From the NCBI RefSeq assembly GCF_000243415.2, contig NZ_KI912270.1, forward strand, positions 3,906,001-3,970,000: 64,000 nucleotides of DNA. The letters are read 5' to 3'. The translations under genes were made by a program, and so were the position numbers. Each line of letters opens with the position of its first letter. Position 1 is the stretch's first letter. Of the stretch, positions 17,310-26,698 are shown piece by piece. The notes below the pieces were generated by a model. It was not told the DNA's origin. It searched no databases and saw only the letters and a program-made list of their open reading frames with translations. Origin of the DNA: Mycolicibacterium tusciae JS617 (GTDB lineage: Bacteria > Actinomycetota > Actinomycetes > Mycobacteriales > Mycobacteriaceae).

Positions 17310-17702
17310 TTAACCCTGGAGGCTGACCACCGGCAGCCAGTCAGCGACCTCGCCCGCGCGTCCGCCCGACAACCGCAGCGCGCCACTCTCGGCGGCACCC
17401 GCCACGTCCAGCAGCCCGGTCGCGAGCAGCAGCCAGGTCCGCGGGTCGGTCTCCACCACGTTGGGCGGGTTTCCCCGCCGATGCGCGGGTCCTGAAATGC
17501 ATTGCACCGCAACAAACGGTGGGACACGCACCTCAACGCTGGAGCCCGGCGCCACAATGGCGAGCGTGCGGGCGGTCAACCGCACCGCCTCGGCGAGCTC
17601 AACGCGCGCAGGAGCGGGCCCGCTTTCGTCGCGCAACCACCCGGCGATCGCCGAAACCGCAGCACGCGTCATTGCCGGATCGGCCCTACGAGGAGTGGGC
17701 AT
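17310..17702 (-). CDS. Sterol-carrier-like (SCP2 superfamily) protein
   Basis: 130 aa, positional match to Rv0807. Helical N-terminus (AMTRAAVSAIAGWL) then strand-rich segments with VEVRVPPFVAVQCI, ending GEVADWLPVVSLQG. This layout matches the small sterol-carrier/MDMPI-C-like proteins seen upstream of purF in mycobacteria. Ligand and role are unknown. It shares a 16-bp divergent start region with the orphan Mce gene. Confidence 0.65.
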   Translation of the reverse strand: MPTPRRADPAMTRAAVSAIAGWLRDESGPAPARVELAEAVRLTARTLAIVAPGSSVEVRVPPFVAVQCISGPAHRRGNPPNVVETDPRTWLLLATGLLDVAGAAESGALRLSGGRAGEVADWLPVVSLQG

Positions 17703-17706
17703 ACTT

Positions 17707-17712
17707 TAGATT
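17707..17712 (+). promoter_or_regulatory. -10 element, leaderless Mce gene
   Basis: TAGATT, then 6 nt, then GTG at 17719. The opposite-strand gene starts at 17702, so both promoters are packed into less than 60 bp. Confidence 0.55.
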
Positions 17713-17718
17713 CTCAAA

Positions 17719-18924
17719 GTGTCTGTCGACCGCCACAATCCGCCCTACCGTACGGCGGGCGCGGTGCTGGTCGTCATCGCCGCGGTGGTGGGTGCGCTGA
17801 TCTTCCTGCAGTTCCGGGGCGATTTCATCCGCTCGACAGAACTCGTTTTGGTCTCGTCACGTGCCGGTCTGGTCGTGGAGCCTGGTGCGAAGGTCACCTA
17901 CAACGGTGTGGAGATCGGCCGGGTGGCGCGTATCGGCACCGTCGACGTGGACGGCATCGCAAAGGCGAAGCTGTCGCTCGACGTCGACCCCGACTACATC
18001 AAGTTCATTCCGGCCAACGTCATCGCCGATGTGTCGGCCACGACGGTGTTCGGGAACAAGTACGTGTCCTTCAGTTCGCCGGATAATCCGTCTGCCCAAC
18101 ATATTTCGAGCGGCGACGTGATCGACGTGACATCGGTGAGCACGGAATTCAATACGCTTTTCGAGACGGTGCTGTCACTGGCAGAACAGGTCGACCCGAT
18201 CAAGCTGAACCAGACCCTGACGGCCACGGCCGAGGCCTTGACGGGACTGGGCGATCGGTTCGGTGAATCGCTGTCGAACGGCAACAGCATCCTCGACGAC
18301 CTCAACGCGCAGATGCCGCAGATTCGCGAGGACACCCGGCTGGTGGCGGGTCTGGTGGACGTGTACGCCGACGCGTCACCGGATTTGTGGGACGGCCTCG
18401 AGAACGCGGTCACCACCGCGCGCACGTTCAATGCGCAGTGGGGCGACATCGACTCGGCCTTGATGGCGGCGCTGGGCTTCGCCGACACGGCGGCAGACAG
18501 TTTGAACCGGGGCGGACCGTATTTCGTGCGCGGCGCGGCGGACCTGGTGCCGACATCGGCGTTATTCGACTACTACAGCCCCCAGCTTTTCTGCACTCTG
18601 CGAAACTTCGCCGAGATCGAGAAGAAGGTCGCCAAGACTCTTGGCGGCAACGGCTACTCCCTGGCCACATCGTCGGGCACGATCGCGGGGGCGGGTAACC
18701 CCTACATCTACCCCGACAACCTACCGAGAGTGAACGCCAGAGGCGGCCCCGAGGGCCGTCCCGGCTGCTGGCAGAAGATCTCCCGCGAACTGTGGCCCGC
18801 GCCGTATCTGGTGATGGATACGGGCGCCAGCATCGCGCCCTATAACCACGCCGAACTCGGCCAGCCGATGTTGATCGAATACGTGTGGGGTCGCCAGTTC
18901 GGCGAGCTGACGATCAACCCGTGA
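17719..18924 (+). CDS. Orphan Mce-family protein
   Basis: 401 aa. One N-terminal membrane helix (about 12-32) is followed by an MCE/MlaD domain (about 40-120: VVEPGAKVTYNGVEIGRV) and a helical needle-type region with Asn/Asp-rich repeats, ending in a Cys-containing C-terminal segment (LFCTLRNF, GRPGCWQKI). It resembles Mce A/C-type subunits. Normally six such genes sit with two YrbE permeases; here there is only one and no YrbE, so it may join another Mce complex or act alone. Ligand is unknown, probably lipid. Confidence 0.85.
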   Translation: MSVDRHNPPYRTAGAVLVVIAAVVGALIFLQFRGDFIRSTELVLVSSRAGLVVEPGAKVTYNGVEIGRVARIGTVDVDGIAKAKLSLDVDPDYIKFIPANVIADVSATTVFGNKYVSFSSPDNPSAQHISSGDVIDVTSVSTEFNTLFETVLSLAEQVDPIKLNQTLTATAEALTGLGDRFGESLSNGNSILDDLNAQMPQIREDTRLVAGLVDVYADASPDLWDGLENAVTTARTFNAQWGDIDSALMAALGFADTAADSLNRGGPYFVRGAADLVPTSALFDYYSPQLFCTLRNFAEIEKKVAKTLGGNGYSLATSSGTIAGAGNPYIYPDNLPRVNARGGPEGRPGCWQKISRELWPAPYLVMDTGASIAPYNHAELGQPMLIEYVWGRQFGELTINP

Positions 18925-18928
18925 GCAT

Positions 18929-18958
18929 TGACATCAACATTTGTTGAGGTTCTACGTT
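18929..18958 (+). promoter_or_regulatory. Promoter with overlapping TetR-like operator
   Basis: TTGACA (18929-18934) and TACGTT (18953-18958) at 18-bp spacing form a promoter, with the ATG at 18965 only 6 nt beyond the -10. The inverted repeat TCAACA-TT-TGTTGA (18934-18947) lies in the spacer, where a bound repressor would block polymerase. The regulator is not identified. Confidence 0.5.
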
Positions 18959-18964
18959 GACGGT

Positions 18965-19387
18965 ATGACGTTCAAAGCGCACGAAATCGAGTATCTCCGC
19001 ACGACCGAACTCGGCCGATTGGCCACCATCGGACGCGACGGGACGCCGCAGAACAGTCCCGTCGGATTCACCTACAACGAGCAACTCGGCACCATCGACA
19101 TCGCCGGCTACCAGATGTCGAAAAGCCAGAAGTTCCGCAACATCGCGCACGACGACCGGGTCGCCTTCGTCGTCGACGACATCGCCTCTCGCGACCCGTG
19201 GAGAGTCCGCTGCCTCGAAATCCGCGGCACCGCCGAACAGGCCGAGATCCCACCGTCGCAAGGTGCGGCAGGCGATCATCTCGACACCGCGATCATCCGC
19301 GTCACCCCAAGGCGCATCATCAGTTTCGGCATCGACGACCAGGACACCGAACCGCATCAACTGACGGCCGATATCCGCGACGTGTAG
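18965..19387 (+). CDS. PPOX-class F420-dependent oxidoreductase
   Basis: 140 aa split-barrel flavin/deazaflavin fold. The N-terminal motif LGRLATIGRDGTPQNSPVGF and the later KSQKFRNIAHDDRVAFVVDD are typical of the F420-dependent PPOX family (FDOR-B type) rather than true pyridoxamine-phosphate oxidases. Substrate is unknown; relatives reduce biliverdin-like or other conjugated compounds using F420H2. It starts leaderless behind a promoter with a perfect inverted repeat, suggesting single-gene control. Confidence 0.8.
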   Translation: MTFKAHEIEYLRTTELGRLATIGRDGTPQNSPVGFTYNEQLGTIDIAGYQMSKSQKFRNIAHDDRVAFVVDDIASRDPWRVRCLEIRGTAEQAEIPPSQGAAGDHLDTAIIRVTPRRIISFGIDDQDTEPHQLTADIRDV

Positions 19388-19417
19388 TCGCTTCGCGCTG
19401 GGGGCACACTGCTTTCC

Positions 19418-20734
19418 ATGTCAAGGAAAACGCTGGGCGGTGCGCCAGGAGCAGGCGAGGCGTTCGGCAGAGGCACATTGCCGGTGTGGCAGGTGACGGG
19501 GTTATCGCTGGCGGTGATGGTCGGTCACGTGTTGAACGGGTCCGGAGCCTTGGTGTTCGGCCTTTTATCCGTCGGGGTGATCTGGACACTGCACCGATTG
19601 CGTAGGTCCGCACCGCACGCGCGGACGACGGCAGATCTCATCTCGTCGGTGCCGGGGGCAGCGCCCGCGCGCGCTATTCGCGTCGTCCAGTTCACCGCCT
19701 ACGTGCTGTTCGGCGCATCCGCCGCAACGAACATGGCGACGCTGGCGCTGGTGTGGTTCACCGATCCGAACGCGACTCCCCCCACTTGGTCAGTGTCCGC
19801 GATGTCCGTGACGATTGTCGCGTTGGCCGCCGCACTCGTGGCTGCGCTGCCGACCAGGCTTCTCGCGCCGGTGGCGACGGTGCTGGCGGCAATTGGCCTG
19901 CTGGCGTACTTCTACGTCTCGCTGGCCGTGATCGCCAAGACGGTCTCGGGGGCAGCGCTCGCCGCGCCGTCCATGGACATCGAGGCGGCCACGGGGTCGA
20001 ACGAGTGGGGCCCTGCGGCGATGCTGATTGCGCTCGCCATCGTGTTCGCGGGTTTCGAGATCCCGACGACGGTCAATGACCGACTGGCGTCGGTGCGGCG
20101 TCCGCTCGGAATTGCGGTCGCGCTCGTGGCGGTGTGCGCAACGACGGCGTGGGTTGCCTCCAACATGGCCACCGCAGGCGATTTCCGTTACGACGCAACC
20201 AACCTCGTCATCATCGTCCCGGACATGTTCGGCGAGTCGGCCGGCTTGTGGTTGCTCGCGGCGACGATCGCGCTGACGGCCGCCGCGATACTCGTGCTGG
20301 TTTGGGGTGCGACGCGCGTCATCCGCCCCGCCACCGGCGCCACCCCGGTGCCGCTGATGATGACGGCGGTGGTGACAGGCGTGCTGGCATTCGCGCTGTC
20401 GATCGGATCGAGCGATGCTGCGGCGAAACTGTGGCCAGTCGCGGGCCTGCTCCTCTTGGCGGTCTATGTGGCTGCGGCTCAGGCAAATTCCCGCTTAGAC
20501 GACACCAGTACCACCGCTTGGGCGTGGTTCGCTCTGACGGGGGTCGTGCTCGCGGTGGTTGCCTTCATGACAGGTGCGAGCCAGAGTTGGTGGCCTGTCG
20601 TGATCGCCCTGATCATCGTCGCGGCCGCGGGAGCCTGGGCAATTCAGTCGCAGAAGTCGATGCCCGCCACGAGGCCCAAACCCAGACCCATATCGAAGTC
20701 CGAGCGTCTCAGTCGGGAAAACCGAACATCTTGA
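19418..20734 (+). CDS. APC-type permease
   Basis: 438 aa with about 12 hydrophobic helices (GLSLAVMVGHVLNGSGALVFG at the start) and a basic C-terminal tail (PKPRPISKSERLSRENRTS). The fold resembles amino-acid/polyamine/organocation transporters, but the usual GxxxxTG helix-1 signature is only loosely kept, so the substrate is open. Its last 26 bp overlap the 3' end of the convergent SDR gene. Confidence 0.65.
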   Translation: MSRKTLGGAPGAGEAFGRGTLPVWQVTGLSLAVMVGHVLNGSGALVFGLLSVGVIWTLHRLRRSAPHARTTADLISSVPGAAPARAIRVVQFTAYVLFGASAATNMATLALVWFTDPNATPPTWSVSAMSVTIVALAAALVAALPTRLLAPVATVLAAIGLLAYFYVSLAVIAKTVSGAALAAPSMDIEAATGSNEWGPAAMLIALAIVFAGFEIPTTVNDRLASVRRPLGIAVALVAVCATTAWVASNMATAGDFRYDATNLVIIVPDMFGESAGLWLLAATIALTAAAILVLVWGATRVIRPATGATPVPLMMTAVVTGVLAFALSIGSSDAAAKLWPVAGLLLLAVYVAAAQANSRLDDTSTTAWAWFALTGVVLAVVAFMTGASQSWWPVVIALIIVAAAGAWAIQSQKSMPATRPKPRPISKSERLSRENRTS

Positions 20735-21494
20735 CGACGCCGTGGTCGCGGCCCGCGGTGTAGCCACCGTCGACCGCGATCGCCTGTCCGGTGACGAACG
20801 ACGCGTCGGTGGATACCAAAAATGCTGCCATGGAAGCGATCTCGTCGGGTCGACCCCTGCGCTGTAGGGCGTGTTCTTCGGTGATGGACTGCAGCGGCCC
20901 CTCCATGCCCTCCAGACCCATCACGCTGGTGAGCATCGGTGTGTCGATGAAGCCGGGGCAGATGGCGTTGGCGCGGATGCCGCTCGGACCGTAGTCCAGC
21001 GCGATGTTCTTGGTCAGCAGCACGGCACCGCCCTTGGACGCGTTGTAGGCGCTGCCGCCGGCCGTGCCTTCCAGGCCCTCGACGCTGGCGAGGGTCACGA
21101 TCGAACCGCGCTCGCCTGCGACCCTCGGCTGCTCGATCATCTTGGCCAGCGCCGCCTTCGCCACCAGGAATGTGCCGGTGAGGTTGATCGAGATCACCCG
21201 CTCCCACTCATCTTTGGGGAGCAGATGGACCGGCCCGCCACCTGCGACGCCTCCCGAGTGGACAACCCCGTCGACCCGCCGCGAAACCGCGGCGAACACT
21301 GCGTCGACCGCCGCTTCGTCGGTGATGTCGGCTGCGACGAACTCGAACCGGGCGCCGAGGTTCTCGGCGGGGGCAACCAGGTCCGTGCCGACCACGGTGC
21401 CGCCCTCAGCCAACAGTCGCCGCGCGGTGGCCAGGCCGATACCTGAAGCCGCGCCGGTGACGACAAAGGTGCGATCGGAGGATCTGTCGGTCAT
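20709..21494 (-). CDS. Short-chain dehydrogenase/reductase
   Basis: 261 aa classical SDR. Cofactor motif TGAASGIG (about 13-20), AADITDE, the YNASK catalytic pair in GGSAYNASKGGAVLLTK and ICPGFIDTPM are all present. The acidic residue after strand 2 (VVGTDLV) favours NAD over NADP. Substrate unknown. It is convergent with, and overlaps, the permease gene; no operon partner is close upstream apart from a 28-bp gap to the secreted protein gene. Confidence 0.85.
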   Translation of the reverse strand: MTDRSSDRTFVVTGAASGIGLATARRLLAEGGTVVGTDLVAPAENLGARFEFVAADITDEAAVDAVFAAVSRRVDGVVHSGGVAGGGPVHLLPKDEWERVISINLTGTFLVAKAALAKMIEQPRVAGERGSIVTLASVEGLEGTAGGSAYNASKGGAVLLTKNIALDYGPSGIRANAICPGFIDTPMLTSVMGLEGMEGPLQSITEEHALQRRGRPDEIASMAAFLVSTDASFVTGQAIAVDGGYTAGRDHGVVKMFGFPD

Positions 21495-21522
21495 GCGCAG
21501 ACCCTACGCAGCTCGTCTGGCC

Positions 21523-22020
21523 TCAGACCGAATTGGGGTCGGCAACGGCCACCCCTGAGGGCAAATCGCCCTCACGTACCGCGGTGAACGACCGCGAGAT
21601 CGGCTGACACGGCGACGCCGACTCGACGAGTTCGCCGGACAGCGACGTACCCGATGCGGTGAAGGACATCGTGGAGATGCCCGCGGTCTTCTTGCCCTCG
21701 CACGCGAAACCCTGCGGCTGGCTGGAGATGTACTGGCCACCCTCCTGACGGAAGACGTACGTCGTCGAGACGCCGCCGACGTTCGTTGCCGTCGCGACGC
21801 AGCCGGCCGCCGGGCAGGCCGAGCGGACCGCCAACAGCCACGTATACGGGCCGCGCGGCTCGGGGTAGTCGAAATCACTCGGTTCGGTGCCGGCGAAGTT
21901 CAACCGGTAGAGGCCGTCGGGCACGGGCGTCGCCGCGGCGATCGGCGACGAGCAAACCGCGAAAGCCGAGCCGGCGACAATGCCGACCGCGGCCACAACG
22001 GCAGCCCGGGTGATGGTCAT
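21523..22020 (-). CDS. Secreted hypothetical protein
   Basis: 165 aa. Signal peptide (MTITRAAVVAAVGIVAGSAFAV, cleavage near AAATP) and a mature domain of about 130 residues with Cys in SACPAAGCVATA, GFACEGK and ASPCQPI, probably two disulfides. Repeated TYxF/ISSQPQGFAC and TMSFTASGTSLSGEL elements suggest a beta-barrel or lipocalin-like fold. I do not recognise a named family. It is nine bp behind the CPBP gene and may be its last operon partner. Confidence 0.7.
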   Translation of the reverse strand: MTITRAAVVAAVGIVAGSAFAVCSSPIAAATPVPDGLYRLNFAGTEPSDFDYPEPRGPYTWLLAVRSACPAAGCVATATNVGGVSTTYVFRQEGGQYISSQPQGFACEGKKTAGISTMSFTASGTSLSGELVESASPCQPISRSFTAVREGDLPSGVAVADPNSV

Positions 22021-22029
22021 AGGCCACTA

Positions 22030-22659
22030 TCACAGAGAAACTGCACGTGCACGGCTGTATTGCACTGCCAATGCCGCGACGGCCCCTGCCTCATTGATCG
22101 CCAGATGCGCCAGCATCGGAGCGATCAGACTGCCGGAGCGCGCGTAAAGCCAGCCAAATGCCCAGCCGGCCAGACCGGTGACCAGCACCGTAGGCACAAT
22201 CGGTTCACCCGTGGCGCGCGCGTCCGCGATATGTGACAGCCCGAACGCCGTAGCCTGGACCAGCCGGCCGCCCGCAGGTCCGAACGCGTCGGCGGCGACG
22301 GTGCCCAACGCACCGCGGAAGGCCGCCTCCTCGGAAGCGACGGTTCCGACGGGAATACCGAGCAAAAGCCACTGGGCCACGCCGCCGGGCAGGTCGCGAT
22401 CGGCCATCCCCACCCGCACCCGCGGCAACGCCGTGGCCGCCGCGACGCCGACCACGACCGGGGCCGCGGCCCAAAGGCCGAACGCCACACCTGAGCCCGG
22501 CTGTCGAAGTCCGACCGGAGCGCGGGTGAGGGCGGCCAGCGCGGCGGCGACGACGGCGTGCGGCGCCGGATGCCACCGCGACGGTAGTCGGGGCACCACC
22601 AGACTCCATGCGACGAGGCCGGCCGCCAGACCCAGAGCCCGAAACTTCTTGGTGAACAC
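22030..22659 (-). CDS. CPBP (Rce1-like) intramembrane protease
   Basis: 209 aa integral membrane protein, positional match to Rv0804. The three CPBP motifs are intact: EEAAFRG (catalytic Glu pair and Arg), FGLSH, and HLAINE. The family includes CAAX-processing enzymes and bacteriocin-immunity proteins; bacterial substrates are mostly unknown. GTG start at 22659 shares one base with the stop of the upstream hydrolase gene, so the two are translationally coupled and belong to the purL transcript. Confidence 0.85.
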   Translation of the reverse strand: MFTKKFRALGLAAGLVAWSLVVPRLPSRWHPAPHAVVAAALAALTRAPVGLRQPGSGVAFGLWAAAPVVVGVAAATALPRVRVGMADRDLPGGVAQWLLLGIPVGTVASEEAAFRGALGTVAADAFGPAGGRLVQATAFGLSHIADARATGEPIVPTVLVTGLAGWAFGWLYARSGSLIAPMLAHLAINEAGAVAALAVQYSRARAVSL

Positions 22660-24383
22660 TAGTATTCGGGGCCGTCTTCGGACTGCGTCTTCTGCAGCGC
22701 AACGCGGATGCGCTGGGTGTCTTCGGGCGTCCAGCCGTCGGGCGGCGCGACGGCGGCCCAGCCGTCCAGCACAAAGTCGCCGTAGTTGTGGCCGTGCCCG
22801 CCCGGCACGGACCCGGCGTTGGTCATGTCAACCGCGACCTGCCAGAACGTGACGATCGGGTACCACCGCATCGTCGCCGTCCGGTCGCGGCCCGGCGGCT
22901 CCCTCAGCCAGTCAGGCCTGCTGAAAATCAGATCCGCCGACCACCAGACCACCGGATCCGACGGGTGCTGCATGAACAGCACCCGGGTGCCATCCCACGG
23001 TGGCGCCGCATCGGAGGCGATCTGGTGGGCGTTGGTGGCTTCTGAGAACCGGACCGTTCGGCCGTTGTCGTAGCGTGGCCTGACCTCCGGGGTTCCGGGG
23101 TCGCGGCGTTCGGTGATGGCGCGCCATAGCGGGCTCGCGTTCGGCGGACCCACCCACAGCACAGAGGAGAACCCCATTTCGGAGATGTCGGGCAACCACG
23201 CGAACGCGCCCTGGCCGGCCATCGAACCGAGGCTCTCGCCGTAGAGCACCAGCTTCGGCCGCCGATCCGGCGGCAGCTTCGCCCACCGTTCGTGGATGGC
23301 GTTGATCATCATCCGGCCCGATTCCATGGATTTCTGCTGATCGCCGAGGAACGAGATCCAGCTCGGCAGATACGAATACTGCGAGCCGACGAGTGCGGTG
23401 TCGCCGTTGTACATCATTTCCAGCGACCGGGCCGCCACGGGGTTGATCCACCCGGTGCCGGTGGTCGGCACGATCACCAGCAGCTTGCGCTCGAACGCTC
23501 CGGTCCGCTCGAGCTCACTGAGCAGCACCGCCATCCGCTGTTCGTCGGTGTCGGCGGTCTGCAGGCCGACGTAGGCACGGATGGGCTCCTTGGCGGGCCT
23601 GCCGTTGAGCCGCGTCAGTTCCCCAGCGTCCGGGCCGGTGGCCACGAAGTTACGGCCCTGGTATCCGAGCGTGTCCCAGGCTGCGAAAGACTCTGGGCTG
23701 CCCGACTTTTCGGGTTCCAGCGGCTGGACGATCCCGGGCCTGGTGGTGGAGTTCTGAGGTTGGAACACCCGGTTTGCGCCGGCCAGGAAGCCACGGACTG
23801 CGACGCCGTTGACCAGCGTGATCACCAGCACCACGACGATGGCGGTGCCGATGAACAGAGCCACCTCGTCGTTCAATCGCCAACGCCGGATGAAGAACCG
23901 CGCCATCGTCTTGATGAGGTCGATCAGAATCCGGGCAGCGCCAACGCATGCGCCGCCGGCAAGCACCGCGATGATCAGCGTGCGCAGGTATCCGAGCGTG
24001 GTGGGTCCTTCGATACCGACCACCGCCGACACCTGGCGCTGCCACGCCGCGGCCGGAACCAGCATCAGCACGCTCGCGGCGATGGCCGCCACCACCGTCA
24101 CGGTCTTGAGTGCGTATTGCACCCGCTTCGGCGGCGGCCACCCCCTGCGCCTGCGAATCACGAAGCGCCGGAACAACCTCCAACCGAATACGCCGATGCC
24201 ATAGCCGATGGCCGCATTCAAACCACCGATGAGCCCTTGAAACAACCAGTCTCGCGGCAGCAGCGACGGCGTCAGCGAGAGGCAGAAGAACAGCGCGCCG
24301 AATGCGATCCCGACGAAGTCGAGACGGACCAGGCTCCACGCCCAGACATAAAAGGGGTGTCGTTCGCTGGTCTGCGCAATCAC
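22659..24383 (-). CDS. Membrane-anchored alpha/beta hydrolase (Abhydrolase_9 type)
   Basis: 574 aa. About five N-terminal membrane helices (residues 1-230) precede a hydrolase domain with nucleophile elbow GESLGSMAG and a late His in [10 protein letters not shown]. The N-terminal arrangement [26 protein letters not shown] is the hallmark of this two-part family; an outer-leaflet lipid or ester substrate is plausible but unproven. GTG 24383 overlaps the purL stop (GTGA), which fixes the start; a longer ORF from 24536 runs inside purL. Coupling of a purine gene to a membrane hydrolase is conserved in order but unexplained. Confidence 0.83.
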   Translation of the reverse strand: MIAQTSERHPFYVWAWSLVRLDFVGIAFGALFFCLSLTPSLLPRDWLFQGLIGGLNAAIGYGIGVFGWRLFRRFVIRRRRGWPPPKRVQYALKTVTVVAAIAASVLMLVPAAAWQRQVSAVVGIEGPTTLGYLRTLIIAVLAGGACVGAARILIDLIKTMARFFIRRWRLNDEVALFIGTAIVVVLVITLVNGVAVRGFLAGANRVFQPQNSTTRPGIVQPLEPEKSGSPESFAAWDTLGYQGRNFVATGPDAGELTRLNGRPAKEPIRAYVGLQTADTDEQRMAVLLSELERTGAFERKLLVIVPTTGTGWINPVAARSLEMMYNGDTALVGSQYSYLPSWISFLGDQQKSMESGRMMINAIHERWAKLPPDRRPKLVLYGESLGSMAGQGAFAWLPDISEMGFSSVLWVGPPNASPLWRAITERRDPGTPEVRPRYDNGRTVRFSEATNAHQIASDAAPPWDGTRVLFMQHPSDPVVWWSADLIFSRPDWLREPPGRDRTATMRWYPIVTFWQVAVDMTNAGSVPGGHGHNYGDFVLDGWAAVAPPDGWTPEDTQRIRVALQKTQSEDGPEY

Positions 24384-26698
24384 CCGAACAACCCGGGAAG
24401 CACGCCCTCCGACGTGCTTCGCAGGTCCTCCAGACTTGCCGTGAACAGGCCCTGCACCTCGACTGCGGCATCCCCGGATTGCGGGCCCGGGTCGACGACC
24501 CCGATGCGGGTAGCGGGTAGTCCGCGCGCTTCGCACATGCCCACGAACCGGCTCTCCTCAGTCCGGGGCACCGCCACCAGAACCCGGCCCGTCGATTCCG
24601 AGAACAACGTGACAAAGGGGTTCGAACCCTCGGGAATGACGATGCGGCAACCGGTTTCGCCGGTCAGCGCAGCCTCGACGACGGCCTGGATGAGACCGCC
24701 CTCGGACAGATCGTGGGCGGCCGACACGAGTCCGTCACGCGATGCCGCCGACAACACGTCGGCGAGGAGTTTCTCGCGGTCCAGATCGACCGTTGGTGGC
24801 AGACCGCCCAAATGGTCGCCGGTGACCTGCGCCCAGATCGAACCGTCGAACTCGTCGCGGGTGTCTCCCAGAAGAATCAGGGTTTCGCCGGGTTCGGTAC
24901 CAAGCCCGGTCGGAATACGGCGCTTCACGTCGTCGATAACACCGAGCACACCGACGACCGGAGTCGGCAGAATCGGTGTGGTACCGGTCTGGTTGTAGAA
25001 GCTGACGTTGCCGCCGGTCACCGGAATGCCAAGGGCCGCACAACCATCGGCGAGGCCGCGGACCGCCTGGCTGAACTGCCACATGACGCCGGGGTCTTCG
25101 GGCGAACCGAAGTTGAGGCAGTTGGTGACCGCGACCGGCGTGGCGCCGGTGACGGCGACGTTGCGGTACGCCTCGGCGAGCGCGAGTTGCGCTCCGGTGT
25201 ACGGGTCGAGCGCCGTGTAGCGGCCCGACGCGTCGGTCGAGATCGCAATCCCCCGGCCGGTCGTCTCGTCGATGCGCAGCACTCCACCGTCGGCGTTTTC
25301 GGCCAGGACCGTGTTGCCGCGGACATAGCGGTCGTACTGCTCGGTGATGTACGCCCGGCTGCACAGGTGCGGACTGCCGACCATGGCAAACAGAGTGGCG
25401 CGCAGCTCCTCACCGGTTGAGGGCCGTGGCAGTTTCGCCGACGTGTCGGCGTTCAGCGCGTCCTGGCTGTCGGGGCGCTCAACAGGGCGCTCGTAGATGG
25501 GACCTTCGTGTGCGACAGTGCGCGGCGGCACGTCGACGACGGTCTCACCGTGCCAGGTGATCTCGAGGCGGTCCCCGTCGGTGACCTCACCGATGACGGT
25601 GGCCAGCACGTCCCACTTGCGGCAGACGGCCATGAACGCGTCGACGTTGTCCGGTGTCACGACCGCGCACATGCGCTCCTGGGACTCACTGGACAAGATT
25701 TCCGCGGGCGTCATGTTGGCGGCGCGCAGCGGGACGGTCTCCAGCTCGATCCGCATACCGCCGTCACCCGCTGAAGCGAGTTCCGATGTGGCACAGGATA
25801 ATCCCGCACCACCGAGGTCCTGGATGCCGACCACGAGATCCTGTGCATACAGCTCGAGGCAGCACTCGATGAGGACCTTCTCCATGAATGGGTCCCCCAC
25901 CTGCACCGAGGGCAGCTTCTTGCGCCCGGGGGCGCCGCTCTCGTCGCCACCGAAGGTGTCCGACGCCAGCACGGACACGCCGCCGATGCCGTCGAGGCCG
26001 GTGCGCGCACCGAACAGGATGATCTTGTTGCCCGTACCGGATGCGAACGCCAGGTGCAGATCCTCCTTGCGCAGGACACCCACGCAGAGCGCGTTGACCA
26101 ACGGGTTGCCCGCGTAGGACGCGTCGAACACGGTCTCACCGCCGATGTTCGGCAGGCCAAGCGAGTTGCCGTATCCACCGACGCCGCGGACCACGCCGTC
26201 GACGACGCGGCGGGTGTCGGATGCGTCGGCCGCACCGAACCGAAGCTGGTCCATCACCGCCACCGGGCGAGCGCCCATGGCCATGATGTCGCGCACGATG
26301 CCGCCGACACCGGTGGCCGCGCCCTGATACGGCTCGATGTACGACGGGTGGTTGTGGGACTCGACCTTGAAGGTGGCCGCCCATCCATCGCCGACGTCCA
26401 CCACACCGGCGTTCTCACCGATACCCGCCAGCAGCCCCTCGCGCATCGCCTCGGTGGTGGTCTCGCCGAAGTACCGCAGGTGCACCTTCGAGGACTTGTA
26501 GGAGCAGTGCTCGCTCCACATCACCGAATACATCGCCAATTCGGCGTCGGTGGGACGACGGCCGAGGATCTCGCGAATCCGCTGGTACTCGTCGTCCTTG
26601 AGACCGAGTTCGCGGTGCGGTTGAGGCTGATCGGGGGTGGCGGTGGCGTGGTCGACAGTGTCGACAACATTCAGGCCGTGGGTTAGCTCCGACGTCAC
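24380..26698 (-). CDS. purL: Phosphoribosylformylglycinamidine synthase, large subunit
   Basis: 772 aa, the small-type PurL that needs PurQ and PurS (both encoded at 32 kb). It converts FGAR to FGAM with ATP and ammonia channelled from PurQ. Intact signatures include [42 protein letters not shown] and [15 protein letters not shown] 26698 overlaps the stop of the upstream antiporter gene (GTGA), so purL sits in the middle of an antiporter-purL-hydrolase-CPBP transcript rather than with its own partners. Confidence 0.96.
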   Translation of the reverse strand: MTSELTHGLNVVDTVDHATATPDQPQPHRELGLKDDEYQRIREILGRRPTDAELAMYSVMWSEHCSYKSSKVHLRYFGETTTEAMREGLLAGIGENAGVVDVGDGWAATFKVESHNHPSYIEPYQGAATGVGGIVRDIMAMGARPVAVMDQLRFGAADASDTRRVVDGVVRGVGGYGNSLGLPNIGGETVFDASYAGNPLVNALCVGVLRKEDLHLAFASGTGNKIILFGARTGLDGIGGVSVLASDTFGGDESGAPGRKKLPSVQVGDPFMEKVLIECCLELYAQDLVVGIQDLGGAGLSCATSELASAGDGGMRIELETVPLRAANMTPAEILSSESQERMCAVVTPDNVDAFMAVCRKWDVLATVIGEVTDGDRLEITWHGETVVDVPPRTVAHEGPIYERPVERPDSQDALNADTSAKLPRPSTGEELRATLFAMVGSPHLCSRAYITEQYDRYVRGNTVLAENADGGVLRIDETTGRGIAISTDASGRYTALDPYTGAQLALAEAYRNVAVTGATPVAVTNCLNFGSPEDPGVMWQFSQAVRGLADGCAALGIPVTGGNVSFYNQTGTTPILPTPVVGVLGVIDDVKRRIPTGLGTEPGETLILLGDTRDEFDGSIWAQVTGDHLGGLPPTVDLDREKLLADVLSAASRDGLVSAAHDLSEGGLIQAVVEAALTGETGCRIVIPEGSNPFVTLFSESTGRVLVAVPRTEESRFVGMCEARGLPATRIGVVDPGPQSGDAAVEVQGLFTASLEDLRSTSEGVLPGLFG

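Noticed and set aside
23292..24998. 568-codon + ORF antisense to the hydrolase and purL
   Set aside because: His/Arg/Asp-rich composition is the shadow of high-GC codon bias; the - strand genes have clear motifs.
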